A stretch of DNA of 64,000 nucleotides from assembly GCA_038501625.1 (NCBI GenBank), contig JAZAYU010000700.1, positions 62,001 through 126,000 on the forward strand. The letters run 5' to 3'. Shown piece by piece: positions 45,546 through 58,639 of this stretch. Positions within the stretch are counted from its first letter, which is position 1. The number at the start of each line of letters is the position of its first letter. The DNA comes from Corbicula japonica (Eukaryota > Mollusca > Bivalvia > Venerida > Cyrenidae). The position numbers and the translations under genes are program-made. The notes below the pieces were generated by a model. It was not told the DNA's origin. It saw nothing but the letters and a program-made list of their open reading frames with translations, and searched no databases.

Positions 45546-46376
45546 CAAGTTGAACTCTTTGTTACTACTATCAAACCCATTTGACTTTATGGTAGTGATT
45601 AATGGGGATTTGGAGATACAAAAACGATAGATAAAATTCAACTTAAAGTCTTTCAAAATATTTTTTATTTGAAACAATCAACCCCTTCACATATGATCTA
45701 TGGAGAACTTGATATTCTGCCTTAACAGGAGGAAGCCAAAATACGAATTATATCATATTGATGTAGAGTATCTGACGTGACACAAAATAAATTTCCAAAT
45801 CAAATATATTCACAAATAAGCTCATTGAATAGAGAAGGAATATTGAATTCGAAATGATTAAATTATATCAAAACTTTAATTCAAAGTAACTGATTTTCTA
45901 ATGTATGGACAAATCAAGACAACTTCAACAAGAAATGGTTCTATATGGCCTTTAAACAAAAAAAAGATCAACGCATTCAACAATTGAATGATCTTATAAA
46001 TAACTCGTCTAGTTGTATATTTTATAAGATGGTAAAACATGAATTCAAACTAAACGAGTATTTTTCGCTAATTCCTAGCTATTTCTGTAAGTTATTAACA
46101 GCTTTTCGATTGAGAAATCACAAATTACCAATGGAAATAGGCAGGTGGCACATCATCCCAATAAACCTCATAACATGTCCATTCTGTAATGACAGAAAAT
46201 ATTTAGGTGATGAAATGCATTATATATTAGCATGAAAACATTTTTTATGATGAACGAAAATTCATAAAGCCATACTATTATAAAAGGCTAAACACGCTAA
46301 AATTTGATCAACTATTTAGCTCGAAGAATATGAAAGAACTTATAAATTTTGCTTTTTAATAAACATTGTGACTAAA
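45546..46376 (+). pseudogene. LINE remnant, C-terminal region with CPFC knuckle
   Basis: After frame breaks the plus strand gives NSSSCIFYKMVKHEF, FRLRNHKLPMEIGRW, ITCPFCNDRKYLGDEMHYIL and then YYKRLNTLKFDQLFSSKNMK to a stop near 46359. The CPFC...DEMHYIL block is the cysteine/histidine knuckle that closes many non-LTR polyproteins. The untranslated tail probably continues to about 46600. Confidence 0.75.
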
Positions 46377-46780
46377 AAAATAGATAACACTACAATAAAC
46401 AAAGTCTAATATTTTATTGTTTTTACTATTTATTTGCATTAGTCCTTACCTGTGCGGACATTTCACCTTGTTCAGTCATAATGTATATATAAGACAAGGT
46501 AGACTCTTCTAAAATGTAAGACTCCATATTAAAACGAAAGTGTATATAGAAAATGTCGGCCAAACATTTTCGCTTTCGGCTAAGGTTGGCCACAATTCAT
46601 ATTCCAAATAAAGTATTATTAAAATTTCATGATGCACGCAATTATTATGTAAAATCGTTTATATTGAAGTAACTGTTTTCCATGTATTTTGTTAATGCAT
46701 ATCATGTGTATGAATTTGTGAGTATATGTATGCAAATGGACAAAAGTCTTGACCGGTATAGCGTAATTTTAACACGGCCG
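46377..46780. other. spacer between the LINE and the right arm
   Basis: AT-rich sequence. A short hairpin lies at about 46533-46580 (CGAAAGTG...ATTTTCGCTTTCGG). No gene was recognised. Confidence 0.35.
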
Positions 46781-48559
46781 TAATAATAACACGTTTTCTA
46801 AGGTTTTGATGGTCTCATTTAAAACTTAATTGTTTTATTACGGGAAAGTAAATTTGCACGAAAATTCGTCTATGACAACATTAAATATTGATTAAATGTT
46901 TACAAAATTCTATTGCATTCGAAATAATTGTTCCTATGAAATATCTGGTTGTCAAATTCGGGAATATCCGGGATTTTGCGTTCAAAAATGGGCTTCGTAA
47001 AAAAACCTACCACGCATTGTTTGAGAAATAAATTCATAAAACAAAACGCGGAAAACTATAAAAACAAATCATTCTTCATAGTAATTCAGTGCTGATGCAA
47101 TATCATTCCTTTTAAACATATGTTTAAAGCTTAAAAATTGTCACATATTTTTCCGTAATGGCGTCATTTCCGTCCGTTCGGTATAATAACTGGAAGTTAC
47201 ATCGTTTAGACTTATTTAACATTCATTTACACTAAAAGGTCTTTTGGTTAAACAAATTAAAGTATAGGTATCAAAATATTACTACTAAATAAGATAAAAA
47301 TAGGTGTCTGATGCCACTCAACAGTTTTCATAACGGTCATTTACACCTGCGGACATCGGAAGAAAATTCACTTCCGGGATTTTATTGTTTGTTTTCTTAT
47401 TTTGCTTTCTTATTTTTAATGTGCTAATTTTACTCTGCTTAACTGTAACAAGAACATTTAAATCAGAGATATGTTGATTTAAAACTATAAAATGTCAATC
47501 TTTTTAATAATAACAATTTACACAAAAAATGTTAAAGGTGGATAAACATGAATTTTCATAAATCATGAATTCATCAGAAACATGTTCAAATCTAGAAAAA
47601 TCAAGAAAGATTGCAAGAATATTGCAATTGTACTTGTTGTTAAAATAAAACAAAAAATATCTGATAAAAAAGTTTAAAACTGTTATCTCGGTTGTTCATA
47701 TATGTAAATATTTAATCGTCAGCTTTAGCTATAGTGTTGACCATGAGCAATGCAAGTTACAAGTTTATATTCAATGATGTTTTCGATAATGGGGCTGATA
47801 TAAGATTTCTAGAATTGGGGATTGTTTGCAGTAGTTTAGGCTGGTTACATGATAATTTCCAACTTTCGGACCAAAATCCACATTAAAATTAAATATTGCT
47901 ACCCACAATAGGGTCAGAGCAACCTGCTGAACCTCTTCAGGATCCACCACTGAGACACAATAGGGTGTACATGTTTTTACAAAATCCCCTGGCACTTTAA
48001 CAAACCAAGTTTTAACATTTAGCAATGATATGCTTGCTGATATTCATCCTTTTGGGAGTGGGTGAGAACTATTGTCATTAGAGACATTTAAGAAGTATTT
48101 CTGAATTCTAGGGATCCAACTCATAACTTCATGACTGCCATGCCATGGCAAGGATTTTTTCACCACCATTGTGTTACCATAATTATGTAAAATTGCACTG
48201 AACAGAGCATGTACAACATTTAATGGTTATACATTAAACTATAGTTTATGGTAAACCACAGAAGTGTGCTTGGAAATATGATTTTAAAATTTATCCTCAG
48301 GGATTCATCTAGCTGCTGAATCTCTAGGGTTTTTTGTTGTTTTATTTTTCATTTTTATAGGGACCCGGATTTGGATTCTGTCAATCAATGGCCAACACAA
48401 ACCTAATTCCGGGGAAAAAATGATACTTCAGTTAATATTGTAGTGGTCAAAATAGGCATTTGGGAAATTGTAAGAGTCAAAGGGTCATCTCCCAGGTCAA
48501 ATGGAACATCTGATTCTAAATAGAAAATAATTTTTTGGTCCCAGAAGTCATTCACATGT

Positions 48560-48799
48560 TTAACCCTTTCCTGTATAGATACACCTTTATTGCTAGGGCG
48601 AACACTTAAGATCAGATCAGCCGGCACATCCGTGCCATCTGATCAGGATCTAAACTGTTCGCTTATTGATTCATTAGGTTATTTCTGACCAAAATGCGAC
48701 CAGTGCAGATCCTGATCAGACGGCACGGATGTGCCGGCTGATCTGATCTACACTGGTCGCACACGCGTAAAAATGCGTATATATCCAGGAAAGGGTTAA
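48560..48799. mobile_element. 240-bp TTAA-type MITE, right-arm copy
   Basis: Mirror of 25471-25710 with the same 14-base inverted ends and a few substitutions in the interior. Confidence 0.8.
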
Positions 48800-49433
48800 G
48801 TTAATATATTTGCTTTTCCACTAGCCTAACTGCATGGACAGTATCAGCAAATCAGTGATAAAATAAGTAATTTTTCATTTTAACTTTATTCTGATTAATT
48901 TTAGAGGATCAAGTGTGAACAGTTTCTTTTTAAATTCTGTTGCCTATCACTGAATGCAGTTAATAACCCAACAATACTGCTTTGTGAGAGTATTTTTGCA
49001 ATCATTTTCAGTGATTCCTATGATGGGTATCTTCTTCATATTTAAGTCAGTTATCTACAAATGCATAGAATCACATTAAAACCACCAGAATTTTATGAAT
49101 ACTATACCTCTTCAACAAACAGTGTAATGAGCCAGTGTCATAGGCAGGATTTCCATAATGGAGCTTGTTAAATGGGCAGTCTTATGGTAGTTACATGATA
49201 ATTTCTTACTTTAAGTCCTAAATTCTTTGGGAAAATTAATTATAAAATATTGCTGCCAACAAGAGGGTTGGTGCAACCCCACTGAACCCCCTCTGGATCT
49301 GCCCTTGAATGTGCCACATAAAAATCTAGACTTGATGCCAAATATGTTTAATTTAAAATATCAATACATTTTATATTCAAAACTGTATCCTACATCAACA
49401 TATATTAAACAGAGACTGAACCATATTAAATAA

Positions 49434-49500
49434 GAAGAGTGGTCTAGGGGTAAAGTGTTTTACTCATTAAGATCCTGCGGGTTTAATGCTACCATCAATG
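49434..49500 (+). repeat. tRNA-like SINE head, right-arm copy
   Basis: GTGGTCTAGGGGTAAAGTG and GGGTTTAATGCTACC in tRNA-like spacing. Mirror of 24776-24840. Confidence 0.5.
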
Positions 49501-50845
49501 AGATATGTCTGCAGTTTCCCCAATCCACATTGGGCGCAAGTATTGGTTTGCAACCCAGGAAGCAATCATGGAGCATAATCAACGTTAAAAAATAAGTTTA
49601 AACTAAACCATATTATACTTTGGTAAAAATAATCTACATTTGATTTTAAGCATATGTTGAAAGTTTCAAATCATTATTTAGAAAACTGTTAAAGAAGACA
49701 CTTGACAGCTTCAACATAAAAATTTTATAATGGACTCAGCAATATAAAAATTATGTCATGATCACCTAGAATACATGTTTGAAGTTTCAAGTAAATGTCT
49801 TTAATACTGTAGAAGAAACCCCCTTTCTACAAATAATGTTCAACTGGGCAAAATGCAAAATATTTTTAATGTCACCAACATGTTTACACTTGATGTAGAA
49901 CATAGGTTGAACCTTTATTTCCATGGGATTTGGCTGTTTTCCAATGGCCAAACAGTGTAGACCCATGTGTATCAAACACCTGAGTCAGTTAAAATGCAAA
50001 ATGCACTTTAACTTAAATTCCACTGAAACCATTATTTACAACTATTGAATTACAGTACACATTGCATAGATTAACTCTGTAAGTGGAAAATATCTTCATC
50101 AACGATGCAAATTTCAGTTTTCATAACATCATTAGTACACAATGTTAATTAACCCCGACAGACTTAATAATTATCACTGATTGTTCAACCCTTCACTTCA
50201 TGGGATAAAGCTGATATCCCATGAGCAAACAGTGTAGATCCAGATCATCTCACACAACTGTGCCATCTGAGCATGATCTACAATGTTCACTTTTCATTCA
50301 TGAGATTATTTCTTACCAAGAAGCAAACAGTGTAGATCCTGGTCAGAATTGGCACATTTGATCTAGATCTACAATGTTTGCACATGTGATATGAAATTTA
50401 CAAGGTTTTAGATTGTGATAAAATGGAATAAGAAGGAACATCTTAACAGATCCTGGCAAAAACATTAACCATTTCTTATGGGTGCTATAACTGTAAGTGC
50501 TGAGATCTGAGATAAGATCATTCCTAATCACTAAGATTTCTAAACTATTGAGAGAACAGTACACCATTGCTAGGGGAATGCTGTGTGGCCAGTGATTAAT
50601 GTATTTGGCTGACAATCACAGGTTTCTTACTGCTCAGGGTATAAGTCCTCCTGAAGTCAGAATCTTTTGTTACAAGAGCTATCAGCTTTAGGTAATTCTT
50701 CCTTGGTCTATAATGCTGGAGGAATCTTGATTCTTCTTTAACCAGAATAACCTGGAATTCCACACCAAGATTTTCACTTGTAGGAGGCATGACAGATCCA
50801 ATGTCATTAATCTTAGTATGGAAACCAAGCTCAGACCTCAGGTTG

Positions 50846-51006
50846 CGCACTGGGCTGAAGGTTATAAAGCTGAGTTTGGAAACCAGTCTCAAATCTCAAG
50901 CATCTGATTGGCTATAATGGCGACTGGTCGCCATTTCAGCCAATAAGATGTTTGAGATTTGAGACTGGTTTCCATGCTCAGTTTTATAACCTTGGGCACT
51001 GGTTAA
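50846..51006. mobile_element. palindromic MITE-like element, right-arm copy
   Basis: Centred on GGCGACTGGTCGCC near 50926, with inverted arms of about 70 bases. Mirror of 20290-20450. The empty site of the 2975-bp element lies about 260 bases to its left, near 50580-50592. Confidence 0.7.
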
Positions 51007-53140
51007 TTTTGAGATTTTACCAGTCAGATTGCTGAGATCTGAGACTAGTCTTCCATGCTAAGTTTTATATCTAAAAGCAATTAAATCAATGGGATGGCAA
51101 TTCCTCATCAGCTTAGCTTAGGTGGGACTATACACTTTTGTACATCTTCCAAACAATTTGGAAAAAAACTGTTGTTTTATCATTTAATCCCCTTTTTAGT
51201 GCTTAGCACAGATACATTTGTCACAATTATGACCAGTATAGACCCTAGTCATCCTGTATATTTGTAGAGTCTAATCAGTTTACACTAATCAATATTCAGT
51301 TAAAAATTTTCAGTAAAATGCTACTATGAACAATAATTATTTAATGTACTTGGTTTGGACTGATAATTCAATTTGTATTGAATTGCACCAGTTGTTTTCA
51401 TTTGCATTTGCATTCTACTTATTAGAATGAGAAATGTGCAGAATGATTTAAAATTTAAGGCATTAGATGGAACATTTCAGTAACTTTTTGTTAGTTGTGT
51501 TGTGTACATTGATATTAATCATACTTGACACATTCTAGGATGTTATACTCATTGAAATAGTTTGATTCATATTTTATAATTGTACCTCTTTTCTCAATAA
51601 TTAATAGCCTTCCTAAATGTATCTCAGGCTTTTTCTATTAATTATCTTAAAAGTTAAGGTCATTTTTCATTGAACTAAAGTCATAAGCCTGATTTCATAA
51701 AAAAATCAAATTTTTTCATGACCAATTCATTATACCCACATGTGTAAAATATATATTGAACAATTACCACCTACCTCCAAAAAATGTATCATTTTATTTT
51801 TAATTGTTTTTTATATGTTATGGTTACATTTCCTCCCATTTACCTATTTTAAATTTTAAGTGTAAATCCTGATCAGCTGGCACACCTGTGAATTTTCATT
51901 GTATACATTTTCTTTCCTTGAACCAACATTTTAAACAATCTGTAATCCATCAGATGTAGTTTTACTTAAATTTAAAAAAATACTCTATTGTCCAAGAAAG
52001 CTTTAATTAAACCAAACTTTTTGTGCAAGTTGATATAATAATATTATAGCAAATAACTATAGGTGCCCTTTCCAATTGTTATTTCTTTATCTCTGCAGAT
52101 ACCTGATAAGTATCAGAATACACAGGTGCAGTAATTGGTCCTTATCAGTGCCCTGCTGTGTTTATTTGTCACAGCAAGTATCCAAATACTGGTAATTCAC
52201 CTGAGTGGTGTCAACAGAATTTTGAAAATGTACTGACAGATTTAATCCACAAACTATTTTCTTTCTTTTAGAAGATTATGCTCATAAGACTTTAGTGTGA
52301 AATTCAATAAAAAAATCTAGACTATAAGAAAAGGTAATTTAAACATTTTTATCACTGAGAATTTGTTGTTTAATGTACCAATTTCTATAACTGCTTAATA
52401 TGTTTTATCTATTCAAACTGGGAAATAAATTTTATCAAGCAATAAACACATTTGTAAATCTGCTATTGCAATGTATTTCTCCCAATATAGAGTGTTTGAA
52501 TGGGCTATTTTTAATGAAACAACAGTTACTGCCATTTTTTGAAGTCTAGATAATCATTACATTAATGCATCTTAGTTTTTTTAATTAAAATATGGCTCTA
52601 TACAGGAATTTATGAATAAAGAATTCTGGAAATAAAGTGCCCAACTTAAATGTCCAAAACTATAAAGTGAATTGAACAAATCATTGCTGAGGAATTTAAG
52701 CATTAATGTCAATGGTAAATGTAACTGATAACTAGACAGTCACACAAGAAAAGTTTTACAAATCTCATATTGTTTTTTTTCTATTTATGAGTAACTATTA
52801 CTGGTCTATTGTATTTGTTATAAGTAGGGATAAAACAAGGATCGATTATAATCCAAAATCGATCGTTTCTAGGAGAGATTTTCGATAATTGAGTACGAAG
52901 TTTAATAATCAATCATTGGTTTGCTGTTCTTTAAGAGGATCACAAGGGAGATCACTGTATCAGAGCAAAAACAGTGTTGGATGTAATTATGACAGTGTTG
53001 TTTTGGTTTTAAATAAGCTTTTGATTATTCTCCCACTAAGTTATTCAAGAAAAAGACTCCTGTACCTGCAGCCTACACCCTATGCTCATATCAGATACGG
53101 TTACAAACTAGATGTTTTTTGTGAAAAACGCATGTATCCC
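51007..53140. other. AT-rich non-coding stretch, mirror of 18140-20289
   Basis: No gene was recognised. The open frame at 52889-53167 runs into the satellite and C run and is not credible. Confidence 0.4.
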
Positions 53141-53149
53141 CCCTACGCC

Positions 53150-53840
53150 GCCCCCCCCCCCCTGTGACCTTGACCTTTGACCTACTGATCCCATAATCAA
53201 TAGGGTTCTTCTACTCAATAAGGGCTATTACCCTATTTAGTTTGAATGCTCTGGGTCAAGCGGTACTCCAGTAATTGACCGGATACGGTTTTTACTCTTC
53301 GGGGCCCCTGTGACCTTGACCTTTGACCTACTGACCCCAAAATCAATAGGAGTCCTCTACTCAATAAGGACATCCATCGTATGAAGTTTGAATGGTCTGG
53401 GTAAAATAGAACTCCTATTATTGAGTGGAAACGGTTTTCTCTCTTCAGGCCCCTGTGACCTTGACCTTTGACCTACCGACCCCAAAATCAATAGGGTTCT
53501 TCTAATCAAAAAGGGCTATCAACCTGTGAATTTTGAAGGCTGTGGGTCAAACGGTACTCCAGTTATTGAGCGGAAATGGTTTTCACTCTTAAGGCCCCTG
53601 TGACCTTGACCTTTGACCTACTGACCCCAAAATCAATAGGGTTCTTCTACTCTATAATGGCTATCAACCTATGAAGTTTGAAGTCCCTGGGTCAAAGGGT
53701 ACTCAAGTTATGGAGCAGAAACGGTTTTCACTCTTCGGACCCCTGTGACCTTGACCTTTGATCTACTGACATCAAAATCAATAGGGTTCTTCTACTCAAT
53801 AAGGGCTGTCATCCTATGAAGTTTGAAGGCTCTGGGTCAT
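53150..53840. repeat. 145-bp satellite, right-arm copy, about 5 units
   Basis: CCTTGACCTTTGACCTAC-type anchors at about 53167, 53311, 53459, 53604 and 53748. The array then stops abruptly at CTCTGGGTCATT. It is followed by about 440 bases (53840-54280) without the unit, where the left arm has further satellite. The half-site cluster is kept in each unit. Confidence 0.88.
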
Positions 53841-54292
53841 TAAATGTGTACACTGTACAATGTTATTGTAAATGCTTCTTTTATATAATCCACAATTGAT
53901 GGAAAAGGGTTGTTCTATTATTTCTGATGATGATTTTTGAACATTTTAGAAACCCTAGTTATAAGACCTTTTGGGTTTCAATACTAGGGGCTATCTCATG
54001 ACTGTCTACTTATCCATAACCAGTTATACTGTACTAGTGTGATTGGATCAAGATTGATGAAGATTCAGTAAAGGCTTTTCAAGTTAGTGGATAGTGCATA
54101 AATATGATCAAAATTCAGTAAACAAATGCCATAACTCCAAAGCCTCATAAGCAATTTGGCTGGCTATTGAACTTGCCCTGGAAATCATGGCCATAAATGA
54201 CCAAGTTTGTTGAAGATTACACAAGTACTAAAGATTACGGTACTTAAGTTAAGGAGCAAACATCTTTGGCTCTCCTCTGTTCCTAACAGATG

Positions 54293-54991
54293 TTAAGGTA
54301 TCGCACCTTTCAACATTGCTTTGCCATAGACAAAAAAGAAAAACATAAAAATCTCTCAAACCGCACAATGCAGAACTTCCATCAAACTTGGTACAAACCA
54401 ATGTTATAAATATATGTTTAATTTACATATGCTATGAAAAGTTAAAACAGTAAAATAGTTAGACCCCAAAAAACTCTAAAAATTCTATTTGCAATTTATC
54501 ACAAAAACAAAGCAACACTTAACATCAATCTAAATGTCTTGAAGAGTAATGAGTTACTGACAACGATACCTAAGGTCCTTTGGTCTAATAAATGTATACA
54601 ATGTGAGTTATTTGTAAAAGTGTGTTTGACCTTCAATTTCCTGGTTGCAAAAATGGATGACATAATATGTTGATTTCTCTCTTCACAATTGAAAGTTGCT
54701 TTCCAAGGACCTATGGTATTTCATCAGTATCATTTCACGAATGTTAACATTTAAATTGTTGTTTTGTGTTGCTTCCTTTTTGTGATAAATTGCAAATAAC
54801 ATTCAGAGATTTGTTAGGTCTAACTATCTTTCTCAACTGTTCTAACTTTTCTTTACATATGAAAATTAATCATACACTTATAGCATTTATATGTGCAAAA
54901 TTTGATGGTACTGCATTGTGCTGTTTGAGAGATTTTTATATTTTTCTTTTCTGTTTATGGCAAAGCAAAGGCGAAACGCGAAATACCTTAA
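54293..54991. mobile_element. fold-back element, right-arm copy
   Basis: TTAAGGTATCGCACC at one end and GCGAAATACCTTAA at the other, with mirrored inner blocks. Here both ends keep TTAA. Mirror of 16260-16954. Confidence 0.7.
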
Positions 54992-55450
54992 CATAATTAA
55001 ATCAGTTTTTTTTTCGATGAGCACATAAACAGAACTTACTTATTTAATTTTGTACTGGTTTAATGAAAATAAGACAGACAGTTATTTTTCAGAACCAGCT
55101 TTGTTTTCAGTTTACTAAGATTTCACAATATAAAACCAACATGCTTCCATTTAGATGATATTTAATTGTGCATAGCAGAATACTGTTATCATAGTAAACA
55201 TGTATAATATTAATATAAGTAGTTTTTTCTTTACTATAAAACTATGATTATTTTCCAGGTGTATCTGTGAATTCATCACACAAGCTAAAAGTTCTTAAAT
55301 TTTTAACAGGCATTCACACCATGGGGCCTTCCTAGTAGCACAAATCTGGATGGGTTTCAGTCGGGTTGTATTCCCTTAACAGTTTAGACTGTGCATGCAT
55401 GTATCTATTGTCAATTTTTTCCATTCAAATCTAACTCTGCTGCACGCACA

Positions 55451-55583
55451 CTAGTCCCTGTGAGTAAGCCATCCTGGGTTGGGTATTGGTCTGATTGTAG
55501 AGTTTTTCATATCCTGTGACATTAGGTGTTTCGAATGCAGTGCCAAGTCCAGCTCCCCAACAGTAGCAGGTTCAGCAACCAGT
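55451..55583 (-). CDS. candidate terminal coding exon, right-arm copy
   Basis: Same acceptor, same 43-codon frame and same TAG as 15669-15801, with no difference seen over the 133 bases. The product is unknown. Confidence 0.28.
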
Positions 55584-55674
55584 CTGTAATAGACAATTAA
55601 ATAAACTAAATACTATGAAATTCAAATGAAAAATTTTGATAAAATGTGTAAGTCAGGTGACCTATGGTACATAC

Positions 55675-58115
55675 AGTACTGAAAATTATGAAATTGACAA
55701 TTTTTCCGATTCCGATCCGGTCCGCTTCCGATCCTTATGTCATCTATAACTGATCCGATTCCATTCCCATTGCGGTCCAATTCCAATTCGATTGCACTCC
55801 AATTTTTTTCACTCCAGACAATGCGCTCCAAACGATCTTTACGCTCAAACCGATTCTTCCGATTCCGATCTTTTCGCTCCCCATTTTCGTTGGTCATTCA
55901 CTATAACGCCGGACAATGCGCTCCAAACGATCTTTACGCTCAAACCGATTCTTCTGATTCTGATCTTTTCGCTCCCACTTTTCATTGGTCATTACTTATA
56001 ACGCATCTCGCGCTGAATTTACATTTCTGTGACATTTTTCTTATTTGCAGTTTTGTTTAATTTTATTGTTTAAACATGGTGGTTACTAACAAAGTAAATT
56101 GATCATTTAGATCTAATTTAAAAATGACGCCTTTCTAAATTTTAAATCAGTTTAATGTCAGCGTTTATTACATTGCAGTTTTAAAATATTAGCGTAAATT
56201 ACACCCGATTCATGCGGGATTCATGTTAATTTGAGATGAGGAACCCAGCTGGTTTGGCGCAAATCAAGTCAGTAAATGCCTTTGGTGCGTATGCATCTAT
56301 AAGCAGTTAATAAAACTTTTTAGCCTAAATTTACGCTATAGGAAGTAGCATAACATGCAGAATATGCCGTTGAAGAGCTAAACAATCTTTCAGCATGAAT
56401 GTACGCTGATTGAAGTTTTGAAAGACTTAATAAGAATATTCGTTCCGTTTTGCGTTATTTATGCTGTAACATAGACGTAAAACTTGTGAAACATCGGTAA
56501 TAAACTTCTTTAAATGTGAATATCGTGTTTATTTCTTTGTTTTTCACCGCTTAAATCAAAAGGGAAAATAGTTTAATTCTCTTTTAGTTTCGGACAGCGT
56601 TTATAGTTTATATTTCATACTGGACTTAATAAATATTTATGTTCAAATATGTTTATAAGCATTAAATACATTTCAGTTGTGAATCTCCTTACTTAATAAA
56701 ATAATGCTTTTACGCCATAATGTAGCACGGGTGGATGTACATGTTCGTTATTTCTTCCCTTGTGTAAGAAAAAATATTACGTATTTTCGCTTAAAGGGGA
56801 ATTTTCACAAAAAGGTTCCGAACTAAATTTCAATAATATCACGCGCGTGAATGGCAAACACACCAATTAATATTATATCCTGTTACTCGCATGATTTTCC
56901 GCGCGATTTTGGAGGTGAAGGTCAGCAATGTTTATTTCCCACGGTCCACTTGCGACTCGATTGATTTTCTGGACGAAACATGGATATACGGCAGGAAATA
57001 AAACAAAAAATATACAAATATGATCCAATTGTGTGTTTAACCATATGCAATTTTAACATCCAAGATCACTTCCTTCGTAAAAAAGTTGTTGTTGCTTGAA
57101 ATGTTGACATTCATCATTTGCATACGACTCTATTAACTATCGAGGTCATGTGACACACTACGTCACACTCCCGCTTCAAAACAAAAAATATACAAATATA
57201 ATAATCAGTTATAAGTATAAAAAAATAAACAAGAAACGTTGTATATATGTTAACAGTTTGAAAAGTTTAGAAATCTTAAATTTTTTAAAATTAATACCTT
57301 TTTGACTGTTCGACATTCAAGTAAACAAAGACACTATTATTACTCTACTTGGACACCATACTTCATTGATTGGAACTAGATTTACTCCAACCAATCAGAA
57401 TCGTCGAATTTAGGTCACGTTGTCAGACCGAGGTTAGAGTTTACCGCTGCCATACTTGTTTATATTAAGCAACTGATGAATGACTACAGATTTTGCCATT
57501 GTTCTCAAATTACGTATGAATAGTTGTTTTAAATTTATAACAAGTTTAATTAAAGATTACTATGGTTTATCTAAAATAGCATAGAAAAATGTTCTTACAT
57601 CGCCGAATTTGGGTTACACCGGGATATGTTTTCAGTTGTATTTGCACAATTATCGTTAAATAAGTTTTTTATTACTAGTGTTTGATTGCAGAAAACTCAA
57701 TTAAATTATTATCAAAAAAATGCTTTGTTTCAAGTCGTGAAAAGAATCGGAAAAGTGATTCGGATCGCTACTATATATAACTGAAAAATTATAAATAGAA
57801 GCGATCCGATCCGATCCGGTCAAAACGCTCCGGTCTTTTCACTCCAAGCGATCCCAACGCTCGAAGCGATTTCGATCCAGTCAAAACTCTCCGGTCTTTT
57901 CACTCCAAGAGAGCCAAACGTTCAAAGCAATTCCGATCCTGTCAAAAAGCTCCGGTCTTTTCACTCCAAGCGATGCAAACGCTCAAAGCGAGTCGCTTCG
58001 ATTCCATTCTGTTTCCAATTCGATTGCGATTCCATTGCGCTCCTAACGGGATCGGTTTGCGGTCCGCTTCCGATCCGCTTCCGATCCGATTGTCAATTTC
58101 ATGATTTTCAGTACA
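55675..58115. mobile_element. GATCGG-rich inverted-repeat element, right-arm copy, interrupted
   Basis: Mirror of 13882-15576. Ends read CAGTACTGAAAATTATGAAATT and, on the other side, TTTCATGATTTTCAGTAC. It is longer here because of the 745-bp insertion at 56879-57623. Confidence 0.6.
56879..57623. mobile_element. 745-bp insertion with ATAT target duplication, only in the right arm
   Basis: The left arm reads AATATTATATGTTTTCAG without a break near 14370. Here the same sequence is split, with ATAT on both sides (56875-56878 and 57624-57627). The insert starts CCTGTTACTCG and ends TTACACCGGG. The end sequences are only weakly inverted (CC and GG, TTAC and GTTAC). AACAAAAAATATACAAATAT occurs twice inside. 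There is no coding sequence. The superfamily is unknown. Confidence 0.65.
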
Positions 58116-58579
58116 TTTCAAAATTTGTCATTTGTTTGTGGATATTCCATGTCGCGGAAACTGAACATACTTTGATATTCTCCCTGTTTCATACGTGTAT
58201 GTGATGTTAAAGCTACCTTAATTGCACAACATGTAATTAAATAATAAAAAATAAATTGTATTACGATACTCACCGCTTTTGAATGTTCAATCAATCACAT
58301 CAGAAATAATTATTTAATTCCGTAAATTGCGTTCTGTCAATGTATAAAACCCAGATCAAGAATGATCTGTATGGTTTGACGCATAACTTGCAGTTTTTTG
58401 TTAAATTACTACGCGACTGTGTAAAAAGGCACGCAATATAGTTTGTAATTTATCTTGCAATTTCTGTCTTTTTTGGATAACTATATGTAAGTGTAATTAT
58501 AATGGAGTAACACATTTTTTCACAATTAAACTCAAATTGATGGTATATGTTATCTAAATCTTTTGCCACAAAAGTGCAA

Positions 58580-58639
58580 ATGAAAGTTATGACGTCAAAA
58601 TGAAAGTTATGACGTCAAAATGAAAGTTATGACGTCAGC
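58580..58639. repeat. three tandem 20-bp units each with a CRE palindrome
   Basis: The unit ATGAAAGTTATGACGTCAAA is repeated three times, placing TGACGTCA at 58590, 58610 and 58630. Two helical turns separate successive sites. The sites lie within the 4516-bp element, about 250 bases from its left end. Confidence 0.8.

Noticed and set aside
49434..49500. tRNA gene
   Set aside because: A and B boxes are present, but the stems do not close and no anticodon arm can be trusted. A SINE head is more likely.
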